Assembly (NCBI GenBank): GCA_937975725.1
Contig: CALJUL010000081.1
Location: 1-30,245, forward strand
Length of the DNA stretch: 30,245 nucleotides
Source: an uncultured Pseudoxanthomonas sp.
GTDB taxonomy: Bacteria > Pseudomonadota > Gammaproteobacteria > Xanthomonadales > Xanthomonadaceae
Reading direction: 5' to 3'
Both the position numbers and the translations under genes were made by a program. The stretch's first letter is position 1. Every line of letters begins with the position of its first letter. The notes under the pieces were generated by a model. It was not told the DNA's origin. It saw only the letters and a list, made by a program, of their open reading frames with translations, and made no database searches. Positions 1 to 8,655 of this stretch are shown in pieces.

Positions 1-1113
<1,113 letters not shown>

Positions 1114-1155
1114 GCGACCGCGCGGCGCACCGCGCACGCCCAAGCAACACCCTCC

Positions 1156-1186
1156 CGAGGCCTGGCAACCCCAGGCCTCGCTCTTT
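1156..1186 (+). terminator. Rho-independent terminator after ftsH
   Basis: A perfect 10-bp stem (CGAGGCCTGG at 1156–1165, CCAGGCCTCG at 1171–1180) with a 5-nt loop is followed by CTCTTT. It lies 43 bp after the ftsH stop and before the REP element, so ftsH probably ends its transcript here and folP needs its own promoter. Confidence 0.8.
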
Positions 1187-1203
1187 ATGCGCCTCTTTGT
1201 ATT

Positions 1204-1390
1204 TGTAGGAGCGGCTTCAGCCGCGGCCGCACGGCCGAAGAAAAGGGGGCAACACGGATTGCACGGATCAACGCGGATGACACGGATAAAGCTTCTGGGC
1301 TTTGGTCCGCTCTATCCGTGTTGATCCGTGCAATCCGTGGCTCGAAGGCTTTCCGGATCAGCGGTCGCGGCTGTGAAGCCGCTCCTACAG
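1204..1390. repeat. Composite REP/REPIN-like inverted repeat, copy 1
   Basis: A nested palindrome fills most of the ftsH–folP gap. The outer arms are GTAG-headed REP sequences: TGTAGGAGCGGCTTCAGCCG from 1204, and its inverted partner ending CCGCTCCTACA at 1389. Each arm is itself a small hairpin (GCGGCT/AGCCGC). Inside is a second inverted repeat: bases 1253–1272 are a perfect 20-bp match to the reverse complement of 1320–1339. The left inner arm holds four spaced CRCGGAT units at about 9–10 bp intervals (1253–1289) and the right arm three in inverted orientation. GTAG-headed REPs are known from Stenotrophomonas (SMAG) and are mobilised by RAYT transposases; no RAYT gene is in the window. A second copy of the same design is at 30122. 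Confidence 0.9.
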
Positions 1391-1456
1391 GGGAAGGCCA
1401 TCCTGTGTCGGCCTTGGGCGTCCTACAATCCACGCTGCCACGATGGGAGTGATGCC

Positions 1457-2356
1457 ATGTTCGACACCGTACCCCAACTTGATTGCGCCGGCCGCATCGT
1501 CAGGCTCGACCGCCCGCAGGTGATGGGTATCGTCAACGTCACGCCGGACTCCTTCTCCGACGGCGGCGCGCACGTCACCGTCGAGGCGGCAGTGGCGCAT
1601 GCGTTGAAGCTGGCGGAGGAGGGGGCCGACATCCTCGATGTCGGCGGCGAATCCACTCGGCCCGGCGCCGGCGACGTGGACGAGGAAGAAGAACTGCGCC
1701 GGGTCGTGCCGGTGATCGAGCGGCTGGCGAAGGAAACGGCGCTGCCGATCAGTATCGACACCTCCAAGCCCGCGGTGATGCGCGCCGCGGTACGGGCCGG
1801 AGCCGGCATGATCAACGACGTCTACGGCCTGCGCCGCGAAGGCGCGCTGGACGCGGCGGCGGAGTCGGGCGTGCCGGTGGTGCTGATGCACATGCAGGGC
1901 GAGCCGCGCTCCATGCAGGCCGCGCCGCATTACGACGACGTGGTGGGCGACGTGCACCGGTTCCTGGCCGAGCGCATCTTCGCCGCGGAGATGGCCGGCA
2001 TCGACAGGAAGCGCATCGTCGTCGATCCCGGCTTCGGCTTCGGCAAGGACACCACGCACAACCTGCAACTGCTGGCGCAACTGGCACGCTTCGCCGAACT
2101 CGGCGTGCCGGTGCTGGCCGGCCTGTCGCGCAAGCGCAGCATCGGCGAGCTCACGGGGCGCGAATCTCCGGCTGGACGTGTCTTCGGTTCGGTCGCCGCG
2201 CACCTGATCGCCGTCCAGCGCGGCGCCGCCATCGTGCGCGTGCACGATGTGGCCGCCACGGTCGATGCGCTGAAGGTCTGGAACGCCGTTGCCGCCATTC
2301 CCCCGCCGCGCCAGGCCGCGGCGGCGCCGGCGATCCGCTGGCCGGACGAGGACTGA
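1457..2356 (+). CDS. folP: Dihydropteroate synthase
   Basis: The 299-residue enzyme joins 6-hydroxymethyl-dihydropterin pyrophosphate to p-aminobenzoate in folate synthesis, and the family is the sulfonamide target. The TIM-barrel motifs are all present: MGIVNVTPDSFSDGG (residues 23–37), DILDVGGESTRPGA, PISIDTSKP, INDVYGLR, VVLMHMQGEP, VDPGFGFGK, GLSRKR and the C-terminal VRVHDV. The reading frame is open upstream to 1328, but that extension is the REP element. ATG 1457 is preceded by GGGAG (1445–1449) at a suitable distance and gives the usual family length. The gene stands alone: ftsH is terminated before it and the following gene is on the other strand. The glmM gene, which often follows folP elsewhere, is not present. 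Confidence 0.97.
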   Translation: MFDTVPQLDCAGRIVRLDRPQVMGIVNVTPDSFSDGGAHVTVEAAVAHALKLAEEGADILDVGGESTRPGAGDVDEEEELRRVVPVIERLAKETALPISIDTSKPAVMRAAVRAGAGMINDVYGLRREGALDAAAESGVPVVLMHMQGEPRSMQAAPHYDDVVGDVHRFLAERIFAAEMAGIDRKRIVVDPGFGFGKDTTHNLQLLAQLARFAELGVPVLAGLSRKRSIGELTGRESPAGRVFGSVAAHLIAVQRGAAIVRVHDVAATVDALKVWNAVAAIPPPRQAAAAPAIRWPDED

Positions 2357-2499
2357 GCGTGCAGTAGCCTGCGCGTCTTCAGGCGCGCCGCACCCATGCA
2401 GGCGCGTAGGTGCGATTGCTTGCGCTGACGCGCTAGGTTCAAGCTGAATCGGCGACGGAGATTGAACTGCCGCCCTTCTTGCCCGTCTCGAAGCGCTTG

Positions 2500-2540
2500 A
2501 AGAAGAAAAGCCCGCCAGGGCGATGCCGCTGGCGGGCTTT
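2500..2540 (-). terminator. Terminator of the HzsA-like gene (possibly bidirectional)
   Basis: A 12-bp stem (2507–2518 with 2529–2540, core AGCCCGCCAG/CTGGCGGGCT) has a 10-nt loop. Read leftward it ends in TTTTCTTCTT, so it best serves the minus-strand lipoprotein gene ending at 2591. On the plus strand it is followed by GCTGTTT and could also end folP transcripts. Bases 2357–2499 show no gene or other feature. Confidence 0.82.
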
Positions 2541-2590
2541 GCTGTTTGCGTGGAGCGGAAGCGCTGGCGTATGCCGTCAGTGCTGTGCCA

Positions 2591-5032
2591 TCAGCGGACC
2601 AGCGTGCCGGCGCTGCGCGATGCCGCCACCGCGGCGCGGCGGGGTGCGGGGCGGGTTTCCTCGATCAGCGCCGGCGTCAGCGTGGACGCCGACGTGGCGG
2701 TGGTCGCCGCATTGCCTGCGGCCACCGCCTGCGAACCGGAGGTCGTGCCGCGCGTCGGCATCAGCGGCTGCGAGCCGTTCACGCGGATCGGGCCGCCGCC
2801 GGTGGCCTGCTTCCACTGCTGCAGCAGCGCACGCAGGGCCTGCGGCTTGTTGGTGGCCTTGGCGGCGTTGGCCTGGTTGACGCTGTTCTCGCCGTGGCAG
2901 CCCGCGCAGGTACGGATCTCGCCCGGCTGCATGGTCACCCAGACGCGCTCGCGCACGATGGCTTCGCCGGCGGGATCGGTGGTCTGCCAGGTGAGCGCAC
3001 GGTTGGCTGGCACGAACACGGCGGTGGAGCCGTCCGCGGCGATCTTCACGCTGCCCGTCGGGCCGCCGGGGTTGGCGACGTTGTGGCCGTTGTCGTTCAT
3101 CGGCTGGGCGATCACGCGGCGGCCGCTGTTGAAGTTGGCGTAGGCGCGGACCTGGTTGCCCTGCAGGATCTGGTAGTGGGAGATGTCGTAGACGCGGCCG
3201 CTGGCCTTGGCCGTCTTCACGCCGCCGGGCACCTGCAGGTTGAACGGCTGCTGCAGGTCGCCGCGGTCGCGGCTGGTCTGGTTGCGGGTGACGATGAGGG
3301 ACAGGTTGTTGGCCCGCAGCCATTCGCGCAGCGCCGTTTCGCTGACGTTCTCTTCGGCCAGCACGGCGGCTTCGGGCGCCTCCAGCAGGCTGCTGCCGGC
3401 GGTCGGGCGCTGGCGGGCGACGACCTCGACCGGTTCCAGTTCCCACAGCAGGCCGTTGAACGATGTCTGCGTGTCCGGATTCCACCAGGTGATGGACTTG
3501 CTGATGCCGGGCGTCAGCGGACTGCCGGCGATCAGCATGCCGGAGGCGTCGGTGCCGAGCTGGTACAGGCGGAACTGGGTGTTGTTGCCGGTGGTCGCGC
3601 TGGGCGTGTAGGTCGCCAGCATGTGCCCGGTGCTGGTCGGCAGCGGATTGCGGAAGCGGCCGCCGGACAGGCTGTTGTTGACCGCGGCGGGCGAGGCGTC
3701 GACGACCGTCATCTGCTCGGCGTTGAGCATCGGCGCGCCGGTGAAGCGCACGATCTGGTCGGTCGCCATCGAGCCGAACTCGCGCGCGTAGATGCCGTAG
3801 TAGGTGCCGGGCGTGCGGGGATCTTCGCGGATCTGGAAGATGCCGCCGTCGTTGCGGATGTATTTCTTGTTGGCGATGATCGAGGTGTTGGTGTTGTCCG
3901 ACAGCGCCGAATCGGTGGCGAACGAGCGGGTCAGGTAGCCGAACGACAGCTCCTGCCGGCCGACGTGGTTGAGGGTCAGCTCTTCGGTGCCGTCCTGGTT
4001 CATCTGCCAGGGCGAGAACAGGTTGTAGGTGAAGGCGTTGATGCGCCCGTATGCGGCCGAGGTCATGCCCTGGCGCGATTCCGGGAAGATTTCGGCCTGG
4101 CGGCCCACGTTCGCCGCGCCGGCGGCCTCGCTGGCGTAGTTGAAGTCGCCGTAGCTGCCGGCGTCGGCCTGCTGGTCGCGCTGCAGGTGGTCCCAGCGGG
4201 TGAAGATGATGCGGCCGTAGCTGTCGATGGTCGGCGAGAACGCGCCGCTGGGCGTGTGGTTGAGCAGGCGCAGGTCGCCGTTGGCCGGGTTGAGGCTGTA
4301 GATGCCGACGACGGTGGGGGTGCTCTCGTACTCGTCGAGCTGCGGGTACAGGTGCGATTCGCCGCCGCGCGGGCGGTCGGACGTGAACAGGACGCGGTCG
4401 TCGCTGGCGTACAGCGGCGAGACGTTGTTGTAGCCGGTCGGCTGGCCGGCCACCTTGGTGATCACGGCCTTCTGGCCCTGCGCCAGGTTGGTGACTTCGT
4501 AGAGCTGCCAGCGCGTGCCGGCGACGCTTTCGTACTGCCGCGAGGGCGCGCCCACCAGCATGCTGAAGATGGCCTTCTTGCCGTCCCAGTGCACGGTGGG
4601 CTCGCGCACGGCGATCGCGTTGGCGCCCTGCTGGCCTTCCATGCCGAAGCCGGCCTCCTTGGTCAGGTTGCGCAGCGAGCCGTCCGGATAGCGGATCATC
4701 AGGTCGCCGCCGCGCGGCACCGCGCCCAGGCTGGTCATGTGGTTGGCGAATGAGGACAGGCGGCTGGCGAAGCGGTCGCTTCCCGCCGTGGGGACCTGGG
4801 TCACGAACATGATGGGCGTCGTGAGCGCCGAGGTCGCCACCGCGTTGGCGGCCACCGCCGAGGCCGCGACCCGCGCCGTGCCGGCCTCGGGGCTGGCGAG
4901 CGACGGGGCGGCCGCCGTGGCGGCGGAAGTGTCTTCGGCGATGGTGGCGGTGTCCGTGCAGGCACCGAGCAGGGCGACGAGCCCCATGGCCAGGAAGGAA
5001 GTGCGCAGCGTACGAGGAATGCTTCGGATCAT
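2591..5032 (-). CDS. HzsA-like lipoprotein with one c-type heme motif
   Basis: The 813-residue protein starts with a signal sequence ending in a lipobox (LLGAC, Cys25), which predicts lipidation and export. The next roughly 500 residues have repeated beta-strand patterns, as in a TolB/PD40-like propeller. The C-terminal part resembles the heme-binding region of hydrazine synthase alpha subunit-like proteins: a segment reading VFVPANRALTWQ, then VTMQPGEIRTCAGCHGE with the CxxCH heme c motif at residues 709–713 (bases 2894–2908). The last 100 residues are Ala/Thr-rich and look unstructured. True HzsA makes hydrazine in anammox bacteria, but related single-subunit proteins are widespread and their role is unknown; no other hydrazine or anammox genes are here. 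ATG 5032 is preferred because it places the signal peptide at the N-terminus; a GTG at 5107 would add 25 poorly fitting residues. No strong ribosome binding site is visible. Family assignment comes from motif memory and was not searched. Confidence 0.78.
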   Translation of the reverse strand: MIRSIPRTLRTSFLAMGLVALLGACTDTATIAEDTSAATAAAPSLASPEAGTARVAASAVAANAVATSALTTPIMFVTQVPTAGSDRFASRLSSFANHMTSLGAVPRGGDLMIRYPDGSLRNLTKEAGFGMEGQQGANAIAVREPTVHWDGKKAIFSMLVGAPSRQYESVAGTRWQLYEVTNLAQGQKAVITKVAGQPTGYNNVSPLYASDDRVLFTSDRPRGGESHLYPQLDEYESTPTVVGIYSLNPANGDLRLLNHTPSGAFSPTIDSYGRIIFTRWDHLQRDQQADAGSYGDFNYASEAAGAANVGRQAEIFPESRQGMTSAAYGRINAFTYNLFSPWQMNQDGTEELTLNHVGRQELSFGYLTRSFATDSALSDNTNTSIIANKKYIRNDGGIFQIREDPRTPGTYYGIYAREFGSMATDQIVRFTGAPMLNAEQMTVVDASPAAVNNSLSGGRFRNPLPTSTGHMLATYTPSATTGNNTQFRLYQLGTDASGMLIAGSPLTPGISKSITWWNPDTQTSFNGLLWELEPVEVVARQRPTAGSSLLEAPEAAVLAEENVSETALREWLRANNLSLIVTRNQTSRDRGDLQQPFNLQVPGGVKTAKASGRVYDISHYQILQGNQVRAYANFNSGRRVIAQPMNDNGHNVANPGGPTGSVKIAADGSTAVFVPANRALTWQTTDPAGEAIVRERVWVTMQPGEIRTCAGCHGENSVNQANAAKATNKPQALRALLQQWKQATGGGPIRVNGSQPLMPTRGTTSGSQAVAAGNAATTATSASTLTPALIEETRPAPRRAAVAASRSAGTLVR

Positions 5033-5614
5033 GGACGGGCGTATTCGGGGGAATGACGGTGCACGCCACCGTTGCCGCGGGATCCGCCAAGCGGGTACCC
5101 GAGGCACGAAGGAGTGCGGATTGATGCGCTGCGGCCGTCACACATCCATGGCAATGGATGCCCCCGTCTGGCCGGATGGGAAAGTACGAGACCGACCCAT
5201 CGCGCGCCATCGCAGAATATAGAGCGATCGAAAAATAGCAACTCATAATTTCCGATATCGTGTACTGCGCCACAAATAATCGGGTAAATGATGGCTGGGA
5301 AATAACCATCGCGATCGGCATGCGCGACAAGGCGTCGCACGGCGCAGGAGGCGTATCGCGGATTCCGCGGGATAATCCTTCACGCGGTCTTCATCTTCGA
5401 TATGCGCGGGCAATGTAAATCGAGAGCCGTCGCCCGCGCATTATGAGACGAAAGGCGAATATTCTCCGGGCAATCGAGCATGGCGAATGGCGCCGGATAA
5501 ACGATCCTGGCCTTTGCGGCATTGCACGGCAGCCGGAATATGTGACGCCTCTCCCATCCGCAGGTCCGCACCGTCGCCGTCGAGGCCACGGCGGGCGATG
5601 CGACAATGCGCGCC
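5033..5614. other. Divergent intergenic region with AT-richer core
   Basis: These 582 bp separate the leftward lipoprotein gene from rightward miaA. No convincing gene is present; the short open frames have poor codon use. Bases about 5211–5300 are much more AT-rich than the rest of the window and contain a leftward TATATT box (5216–5221), a possible -10 without a clear -35. If transcription starts there, the lipoprotein mRNA has a leader of about 180 nt. That leader includes a perfect 7-bp hairpin, CATCCAT/ATGGATG with a 4-nt loop (5143–5160). Bases 5390–5560 are also less GC-rich. No known riboswitch class could be recognised. Confidence 0.5.
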
Positions 5615-6610
5615 ATGCCGCTCGACGAACGCCCCGCCGCCATCGCCATCATGGGTCCGACCGCTTCGGGCAAGACGGCGTTCGCGCTGGAGGTGGCCGA
5701 ACGCCTGGGCGGCGAGATCGTCAGCGTCGATTCGGCGCTGGTGTACCGCGGGCTGGACATCGGCTCGGCCAAGCCCGATGCACAGGAACGGGTGCGAGTG
5801 CCGCACCATCTGCTGGACGTGCGCGATCCGTGGCAGGCGTATTCGGCGGCCGAGTTCGCCGGGGAAGCGCGCCGCGCGATGGTGGACATCGCCGCGCGGG
5901 AGCGCCTGCCGGTGCTCGCCGGCGGCACCGGGCTGTATTTCCGCGCACTGCTGGAGGGCCTGGCGGCGATGCCGCCCGCCGACGCGGCGCTGCGCGAGCG
6001 GATCGGCGCGCAGGCGGAGGCCGAGGGCTGGCCCGCTCTGCATGCCGAACTGGCGCGTGTGGACCCGGCCGCGGCCGCGCGCATCCACGCCACCGACCCG
6101 CAGCGCATCCAGCGCGCGCTGGAGGTGTACCGCCTGAGCGGCGTGCCGATCAGCGAATGGCAGCGGCGGGCGGGCGCGCAGCGGCTGCCGTTCCGCGTCC
6201 TCAAGCTGGTGCTCGCCCCCGCCGATCGCGCGGTGCTGCATGCGCGCATCGCGCGCCGCTTCGACCTGATGCTGGAACAGGGTTTCCTGGACGAAGTGCG
6301 CCGCCTGCGCGCGCTGCCGGCCATGCAGGCTGCCGCCGCGCCGTTGGACCTGCCGACGGTGCGGGCGGTCGGTTACCGCCAGGCCTGGGAATATCTGGAC
6401 GGGCAGGGTGATGCGGCGGCGTTCCGCGAGCGCGCCATCGCCGCCACCCGGCAACTGGCCAAGCGCCAGCTCACCTGGCTGCGCGGCGAACTGGACGCGC
6501 GCTGGTTCGACCCGGCCGTCGACGCCGCGCACCTGCACCGGGCGCTGGCGCTGTTCCTGCCCCGGGCCCGGCAGCCGGGCTTGAAACCCGAACTGGGACC
6601 GGATGCCTGA
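5615..6610 (+). CDS. miaA: tRNA dimethylallyltransferase
   Basis: The 331-residue enzyme transfers a dimethylallyl group to N6 of A37 in tRNAs reading UNN codons. The P-loop GPTASGKT is at residues 14–21, followed by VSVDSALVYRGLDIGSAKP, PHHLLD, a LPVLAGGTGLYFRALLEG segment, the IHATDPQRIQRALE motif, and the C-terminal VGYRQAWEYL and TRQLAKRQLTWLR motifs. ATG 5615 gives the N-terminus usual for the family, about 11 residues before the P-loop; an ATG at 5606 would add three residues and neither has a strong ribosome binding site. The next gene is hfq, in the miaA–hfq–hflX–hflKC order known across Gammaproteobacteria. Unlike the E. coli cluster, mutL and purA are not upstream and downstream of it in the same arrangement, but purA does close this block. 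Confidence 0.97.
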   Translation: MPLDERPAAIAIMGPTASGKTAFALEVAERLGGEIVSVDSALVYRGLDIGSAKPDAQERVRVPHHLLDVRDPWQAYSAAEFAGEARRAMVDIAARERLPVLAGGTGLYFRALLEGLAAMPPADAALRERIGAQAEAEGWPALHAELARVDPAAAARIHATDPQRIQRALEVYRLSGVPISEWQRRAGAQRLPFRVLKLVLAPADRAVLHARIARRFDLMLEQGFLDEVRRLRALPAMQAAAAPLDLPTVRAVGYRQAWEYLDGQGDAAAFRERAIAATRQLAKRQLTWLRGELDARWFDPAVDAAHLHRALALFLPRARQPGLKPELGPDA

Positions 6611-6631
6611 CTCGGCAACGCCCCGCCGGGC

Positions 6632-6649
6632 CGATGTTGTGTAACATCG
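6632..6649 (+). other. Hairpin in the miaA–hfq spacer
   Basis: A perfect 7-bp stem (CGATGTT/AACATCG, loop GTGT) is followed by a second GC-rich stem (GGCTCC/GGAGCC, about 6652–6674). There is no T-tract, so this may be a weak terminator or processing site between miaA and hfq. Confidence 0.45.
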
Positions 6650-6683
6650 GGGGCTCCGGGGCGGCAGGGGAGCCGTTCGCCGC

Positions 6684-6712
6684 GCCGGGTTCGTCACCAT
6701 ACCTAACTATAA
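6684..6712 (+). promoter_or_regulatory. Possible hfq promoter
   Basis: An AT-rich patch, ACCTAACTATAAG at 6701–6713, offers a -10-like CTATAA 23 bp before ATG 6735, with no good -35 hexamer. In other bacteria hfq has its own promoters inside the miaA operon. The assignment rests on composition and position only. Confidence 0.3.
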
Positions 6713-6734
6713 GAACGCAAGGCGGGAGTACGTC

Positions 6735-7013
6735 ATGTCCAAGGGGCAATCCCTGCAGGATCCTTTCCTCAATGCACTGCGGCGCGAGCGCGTGCCGGTT
6801 TCGGTGTACCTGGTCAACGGCATCAAGCTGCAGGGCACCATCGAGTCGTTCGACCAGTTCGTCGTCCTGCTGCGCAACACGGTCAGCCAGATGGTCTACA
6901 AGCACGCCATTTCCACCGTGGTGCCGGCGCGCAACGTGCGCGTGGGGCCGGGTGGCGGCTACGTGCAGCACGGCGAGGACGGGGCGGAAGGCGGAGACGG
7001 CGAATCCGCGTGA
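6735..7013 (+). CDS. hfq: RNA chaperone Hfq
   Basis: The 92-residue protein forms a hexameric ring that pairs small RNAs with mRNAs. Sm1 is visible as VSVYLVNGIKLQGTIESFDQFVVLL and Sm2 as YKHAISTVVP, where the KHAIS segment matches the canonical YKHAI motif. The N-terminal GQSLQDPFLN is typical and contains the conserved distal/proximal-face Gln and Phe residues. The tail is short, acidic and glycine-rich (GEDGAEGGDGESA). A GGGAG ribosome binding site (6724–6728) precedes ATG 6735. It is 35 bp upstream of hflX and probably shares transcripts with it. Confidence 0.98.
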   Translation: MSKGQSLQDPFLNALRRERVPVSVYLVNGIKLQGTIESFDQFVVLLRNTVSQMVYKHAISTVVPARNVRVGPGGGYVQHGEDGAEGGDGESA

Positions 7014-7020
7014 TAATGCG

Positions 7021-7039
7021 TGCCTCATCGCAAGAGGCA
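7021..7039 (+). promoter_or_regulatory. Hairpin covering the only SD-like site of hflX
   Basis: TGCCTC (7021–7026) pairs perfectly with GAGGCA (7034–7039) across a 7-nt loop. The GAGG on the 3' side (7034–7037) is the best Shine–Dalgarno candidate for the GTG start at 7049, though its spacing of about 11 nt is long. The stem would hide it. Confidence 0.4.
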
Positions 7040-7048
7040 TGACCCCGA

Positions 7049-8398
7049 GTGTTTGAACGATCCCGCAAGGGCGAGCATGCGCTGCTGATCCAGCCGCATG
7101 CCGGCGGCCGCCCGGACGAAGGCGTGACCGAGGAATTCGGCGACCTGGCGCGCTCGGCGGGCGCAAGCATCGCCGCGCTGATCAACGCGCGCATCGACCG
7201 GCCCAATCCGTCCACCCTGATCGGCAGCGGCAAGCTGGAAGAGGTCAAGGCCGCCGCCGACGCCACCGGCGCCGACCTGGTGCTGGTCAACTATCCGCTG
7301 TCGCCCGGCCAGGAACGCAACCTGGAGAAGGCGCTGCAACGCCGCGTGCTGGACCGCACCGGGCTGATCCTGGACATCTTCGCCCAGCGCGCGCGCAGCC
7401 ACGAAGGCAAGCTGCAGGTGGAACTGGCGCAGTTGCGCCACATGGCCACCCGGCTGGTGCGCGGCTGGACCCATCTGGAGCGCCAGCGCGGCGGCTCCAT
7501 CGGCCTGCGCGGCCCCGGTGAAACCCAGTTGGAAACCGATCGCCGCCTGCTGCAGAAGCGCGTGGAGCAGTTGCAGAAGCGGCTGGAGAAGGTGGAAGTG
7601 CAGCGCACCCAGATGCGCCGTGCCCGCGTGCGCAGCGAACTGCCGCGGGTGGCGCTGGTGGGCTACACCAACGCCGGCAAGTCCACGCTGTTCAACGTAC
7701 TGACCGGCGCCGAAGCCTATGCCGCCGACCAGTTGTTCGCCACCCTGGACCCCACCGTGCGCCGCATCGATCTGCCCGGCGGCGCGGTGGTGCTGGCCGA
7801 CACGGTGGGCTTCGTGCGCGACCTGCCGCACGAACTGGTCGCCGCCTTCCGCTCCACCCTGAGCGAGGCGCGCGAGGCCGACCTGCTGCTGCACGTGATC
7901 GACGCCGCCGACCCGCACCGCGAGGAGCGCATCGCGCAGGTGGACGAAGTGCTGCAGGAGATCGGCGCCGGCGACCTGCCGCAGATGCTGGTGTTCAACA
8001 AGATCGACCGCATCGAGGGCGCCGCGCCGCGCCACGACCAGCCCGACCCCGACGCGGGCGGCGAGGGCGACGGCGAAGCGGTCGGCATCGGCCGCGCGCG
8101 CGAACGGGTCTGGATCTCCGCCCGCGACGGCCAGGGCATCGACCTGCTCAAGGGCGCGCTGGCGCAGCGGCTGGGCTTCCAGCGCGTGCGCGGCGAACTG
8201 CACCTGCCGGCGCATTCGGCCCGCCTGCGCGCGCGCCTGCACGCGCTGGGCGCGGTACTGGCGGAAGACTTCGACGAACAGGGCTGGCGCGTCACCGTCG
8301 ACCTGGCCCTGGCCGACGCGCAGCGGTTGGCGGCGCAGGCCGGCGGCCATCCGCTGGAAGCCTTGCTGCCGGCGGTGCAGGCGGAAGACTGGTCCTAG
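7049..8398 (+). CDS. hflX: Ribosome-associated GTPase HflX
   Basis: The 449-residue GTPase binds the 50S subunit and splits stalled ribosomes. The N-terminal domain contains NPSTLIGSGKLEEV and LILDIFAQRARSHEGKLQVELAQL, followed by the coiled linker with GLRGPGETQLETDRR. The G domain has G1 GYTNAGKS (205–212), DTVGF (251–255) and NKID (317–320). The start is GTG 7049, giving the family N-terminus MFERSRKGEHALLIQ. Between NKID and the G5-like VWISA lies an unusually long Gly/Asp/Glu-rich stretch of about 30 residues (about 8020–8110), probably a surface loop. The gene follows hfq and may be co-transcribed with it. Confidence 0.97.
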   Translation: MFERSRKGEHALLIQPHAGGRPDEGVTEEFGDLARSAGASIAALINARIDRPNPSTLIGSGKLEEVKAAADATGADLVLVNYPLSPGQERNLEKALQRRVLDRTGLILDIFAQRARSHEGKLQVELAQLRHMATRLVRGWTHLERQRGGSIGLRGPGETQLETDRRLLQKRVEQLQKRLEKVEVQRTQMRRARVRSELPRVALVGYTNAGKSTLFNVLTGAEAYAADQLFATLDPTVRRIDLPGGAVVLADTVGFVRDLPHELVAAFRSTLSEAREADLLLHVIDAADPHREERIAQVDEVLQEIGAGDLPQMLVFNKIDRIEGAAPRHDQPDPDAGGEGDGEAVGIGRARERVWISARDGQGIDLLKGALAQRLGFQRVRGELHLPAHSARLRARLHALGAVLAEDFDEQGWRVTVDLALADAQRLAAQAGGHPLEALLPAVQAEDWS

Positions 8399-8420
8399 GG
8401 TGCGCCCCGGCGCACCGTTT
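8399..8420 (+). terminator. Weak terminator-like hairpin after hflX
   Basis: A perfect 8-bp stem (GGTGCGCC 8399–8406, GGCGCACC 8409–8416) begins directly after the hflX stop and is followed by only GTTT. It suggests hflX and hflK, 257 bp apart, are at least partly separate transcripts. A TAGAAT at 8599–8604 could be a -10 for hflK, but no matching -35 was found. Confidence 0.45.
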
Positions 8421-8655
8421 CCCGGGACCGCCACCCCGCCTGCATCGCGGCGGACGCACTGCGGCGCATGCGCGGACAGGTGGATGCTCCCGTGCACCGT
8501 GGCGCGATCGGGGCCGTGCGCCGGGGCATGGCCACGGGCAATAAAAGGCGCCGCATGACCTTCCGGGGTTGCCTCCCGGACGGGGCGCCCCTATCTAGTA
8601 GAATCGGAACCGCGCCGGTCATCGGCCCGCGCGAATCTTTCATTTCGGAGTGGGC

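Noticed and set aside
1253..1339. Plasmid-type replication origin suggested by the iteron-like units
   Set aside because: No rep gene or DnaA boxes nearby, location between core chromosomal genes, and a second REP-flanked copy at the window end.
2546..4753. Long plus-strand open frame (735 codons) opposite the HzsA-like gene
   Set aside because: Antisense shadow of a GC-rich gene: compositionally biased Val/Gly/Ala/Arg peptide, no domain, while the minus-strand frame has a lipobox and CxxCH.
5033..5230. Possible cyclic-di-GMP (GEMM) riboswitch before the HzsA-like gene
   Set aside because: Compared with the GEMM-I consensus; the conserved CGCAAAGCCUCCGGCC-type core and GGUAGCGGGGUUACC stem are absent.
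2577..5330. A 917-codon minus-strand frame overlapping the HzsA-like gene in another phase
   Set aside because: Arg/Pro/His-rich product with no motifs; the neighbouring frame carries the signal peptide, heme motif and proper codon bias.
5029..5340. 103-codon minus-strand frame upstream of the HzsA-like gene
   Set aside because: Poor codon bias and it overlaps the AT-rich leader; no family resemblance.
7025..8497. Minus-strand 490-codon frame opposite hflX
   Set aside because: His/Gln/Ala-rich shadow with no family features; hflX is clearly the coding strand.
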